NCBI GenBank assembly: GCA_002451715.1
Contig: DKDD01000189.1
Span: forward strand, 12,804-28,473
Direction: 5' to 3'
Source: Ruminococcaceae bacterium UBA6857
GTDB taxonomy: Bacteria; Bacillota; Clostridia; Oscillospirales; Acutalibacteraceae
DNA length: 15,670 nt
Shown: positions 14,537-15,670 of the stretch, piece by piece
How the letters are laid out: every line of letters starts with the position of its first letter
Numbering within the stretch: position 1 is the stretch's first letter
Program-made: the position numbers and the translations under genes
Notes under the pieces: generated by a model
What the model saw: only the letters and a program-made list of their open reading frames with translations
What the model was told of the DNA's origin: nothing
Databases searched by the model: none

Positions 14537-15256
14537 TTATCTGAGCACTTCAACCATTCTGTCGGGGAAGTTGCCGATGAGGGCGTCAACACCCATTGCG
14601 GAAAGGCGCTTAATGTCGTCATATTCGTTGACGGTCCATGTGTTGATTTCGCAGCCTGCGTTGTGCATTTCCTTAACGGTTTCTTCCGAAAGGAAGCAGT
14701 GAATCGGGTGGCAGCACTGAACGTTGTTTTCGGCTGTGTATTTACCGTAGTTGATGAGCCAGCTTTCGGAAAGGAAGCCGCGCTTGATTTCCGGAGCGAT
14801 TTTTTCGCAGCGGAGAATTGAATAGTGGTTGAAAGAAGAAAGAATAATCTTCTTTTCAAGACCGTATTCGCGAATCATGTCAATTGTTTTCTGCTCAATT
14901 CCGGGATATTCGAAAATGCCGGTTTTGAGTTCGATGTTTGTGATGATGTCGGTATCCTTGACAAGTTCAAAGTATTCGCGCAGCGTCGGAATCGTGTTCA
15001 CGCCGTAAACGCCTTTGAAACCTGCGGAGTAATCAAATTTGCGAAGCTCTTCAAGCGTCATGTCTCTGACAAGACCCTGACCGTTTGCGGTGCGCTTGAT
15101 GTCTTCGTCGTGAATAATTACAAGTTCGTTGTCCTTTGTAAGATGAACGTCAAGTTCAATTCCGTCGGCACCGACTTCGATTGCCTTTTGAAAAGCAAGC
15201 ATTGTGTTTTCGGGATATTTTCCGGAAAAACCTCTGTGGCCGAAAATTTTTGACAT
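14537..15256 (-). CDS. Glycerophosphodiester phosphodiesterase (UgpQ-like)
   Basis: This 239-residue enzyme hydrolyses glycerophosphodiesters to glycerol-3-phosphate and an alcohol. It has the GDPD TIM barrel at the usual cytoplasmic length. All core residues are visible: HRG (7-9), YPENT (14-18), GIELDVHLTKD (32-42) with metal-binding Glu34 and Asp36, catalytic His49 in IIHDE (47-51), then TNIELKTG further along and the closing barrel strand INTWTVN before GVDALIGNFPD. It has no signal peptide, so it acts inside the cell on deacylated phospholipid or imported diesters. The ribosome site is AAAGAAGTGA (complement of 15263-15272). The gene has its own promoter and a 10-position hairpin with one mismatch (15290-15312) in its leader. 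It lies head to head with rpmH. Confidence 0.95.
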   Translation of the reverse strand: MSKIFGHRGFSGKYPENTMLAFQKAIEVGADGIELDVHLTKDNELVIIHDEDIKRTANGQGLVRDMTLEELRKFDYSAGFKGVYGVNTIPTLREYFELVKDTDIITNIELKTGIFEYPGIEQKTIDMIREYGLEKKIILSSFNHYSILRCEKIAPEIKRGFLSESWLINYGKYTAENNVQCCHPIHCFLSEETVKEMHNAGCEINTWTVNEYDDIKRLSAMGVDALIGNFPDRMVEVLR

Positions 15257-15321
15257 TATAAATCACTTCTTTGTTTAAGATTATTTTTTCGGAAAAGAGC
15301 GTCTCTCTTCCGTTCAATTGC

Positions 15322-15349
15322 ATTATACACGGATTTCAGATTTTTTCAA
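15322..15349 (-). promoter_or_regulatory. Sigma-A promoter of the glycerophosphodiesterase gene
   Basis: On the - strand TTGAAA (15344-15349) and TATAAT (15322-15327) are separated by 16 bp. The leader is about 60 nt and includes the hairpin at 15290-15312. Confidence 0.75.
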
Positions 15350-15453
15350 GAGGAAAGTGCGCAAAGTTGCGCTTTGTTTCCTTATTAATAGGTATATATT
15401 ATTCCGAAAAGCCGATTTAACACGGTCAAAACACAAAAGTTTCGCAAAAATCA

Positions 15454-15483
15454 TTGACAGAACGGACGTTTTTGATATATAAT
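15454..15483 (+). promoter_or_regulatory. Sigma-A promoter of rpmH
   Basis: TTGACA (15454-15459) and TATAAT (15478-15483) are separated by 18 bp. Both boxes match consensus exactly. Confidence 0.85.
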
Positions 15484-15489
15484 GTCAAA

Positions 15490-15606
15490 ATGCAAGGTAT
15501 AGCTGTCGGTGTCTGCTTTTTTGCTTTCGCGGACAAGCTTTGCCGCAAAAATTGCTTATAACGGTCTTTGACCGTTGATATCATTATTAAAAGGAGGTAT
15601 ATCTCA
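15490..15606 (+). promoter_or_regulatory. Structured 5' leader of rpmH
   Basis: The leader is about 117 nt long. It holds one hairpin with a 7-bp stem (15510-15516 with 15529-15535) and a second, TGTCTGC-independent one (AACGGTC/GACCGTT, 15560-15566 with 15570-15576). The ribosome site AAGGAGGT is at 15591-15598. The structures could stabilise or regulate the mRNA, but no known riboswitch family is recognised. Confidence 0.45.
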
Positions 15607-15670
15607 ATGAAAAGGACTTATCAGCCCAAAAAGCGCCACAGAAAGATGGAGCACGGCTTCAGAAAGAGAA
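15607..15670 (+). CDS. rpmH: Ribosomal protein L34 (3'-truncated by the window edge)
   Basis: The visible 21 residues MKRTYQPKKRHRKMEHGFRK-R match the highly conserved start of L34, a short (about 44-residue) basic protein of the 50S subunit that folds against 23S rRNA. The consensus KRTYQPxxRxRxxxHGFR is intact. The ribosome site AAGGAGGT is 8 nt before the ATG and two exact promoter boxes lie upstream. In most bacteria rnpA follows and dnaA lies divergently upstream. Here the divergent neighbour is a glycerophosphodiesterase gene, so the dnaA side has been rearranged. The rest of the gene lies outside the window. Confidence 0.97.
   Translation, partial: MKRTYQPKKRHRKMEHGFRKR

Noticed and set aside
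15324..15332. TTATACACG resembling a DnaA box near rpmH
   Set aside because: It differs at two positions from TTATCCACA, is a single copy, and overlaps the -10 box of the phosphodiesterase promoter. No box cluster or AT-rich unwinding region supports an origin here.

Overview
This window looks like a chromosomal segment from an anaerobic, low-to-moderate-GC Firmicute of the class Clostridia, perhaps an Oscillospiraceae/Ruminococcaceae relative. That placement is an inference. It rests on strong AGGAGG-type ribosome sites, sigma-A promoters with 16-18 bp spacers, a PyrR-type RNA leader ahead of pyrR, GH77 glucan metabolism, dense intrinsic terminators, and a Clostridia-style L34 start at the right edge. 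The genes are mostly housekeeping or metabolic. I see no insertion sequence, prophage, CRISPR array or obvious defence island.

Left part (1-5200, all + strand). First comes an FAD-linked oxidase of the alkyl-DHAP-synthase/GlcD superfamily, possibly cut at its 5' end by the window edge, with a clear terminator. A promoter then drives a TTG-started membrane protein (acidic N-terminus, zinc ribbon, one membrane span, helical repeat-like outside domain), translationally coupled to a small polytopic membrane protein that looks like a catalytically dead relative of integral-membrane metallopeptidases. After another terminator come a GNAT acetyltransferase and a small secreted protein of unknown function.

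Middle part (5200-9700). A long two-tier bidirectional terminator separates the left block from two - strand genes: an aconitase-superfamily hydratase and 4-alpha-glucanotransferase (malQ). The roughly 490 bp between them carries four copies of a short palindromic repeat, two in each orientation, whose hairpin arms vary in a compensated way. malQ is divergent from a tRNA-Pro(UGG) gene; each has its own 17-bp-spaced promoter.

Right part (9700-15670). A DinB-like protein is followed by a pyrimidine uptake/salvage operon: a PyrR-binding RNA hairpin with a CNGNGA hexaloop, an attenuator, pyrR and a uracil permease. PyrR should sense UMP/UTP and tune its own synthesis and uracil import. Next are a diacylglycerol/lipid kinase-family gene and a 33-residue amphipathic peptide gene under an exact TTGACA-17-TATAAT promoter. 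A - strand glycerophosphodiester phosphodiesterase follows, and the window ends in rpmH (L34). The lipid kinase and the phosphodiesterase share a phospholipid-turnover theme but are not co-transcribed.

The most interesting items are the tiny peptide gene with a possible antisense promoter inside it, the covarying repeat cluster, the odd start of pyrR (an ACG where a start codon would be expected), and the zinc-ribbon/dead-peptidase gene pair.
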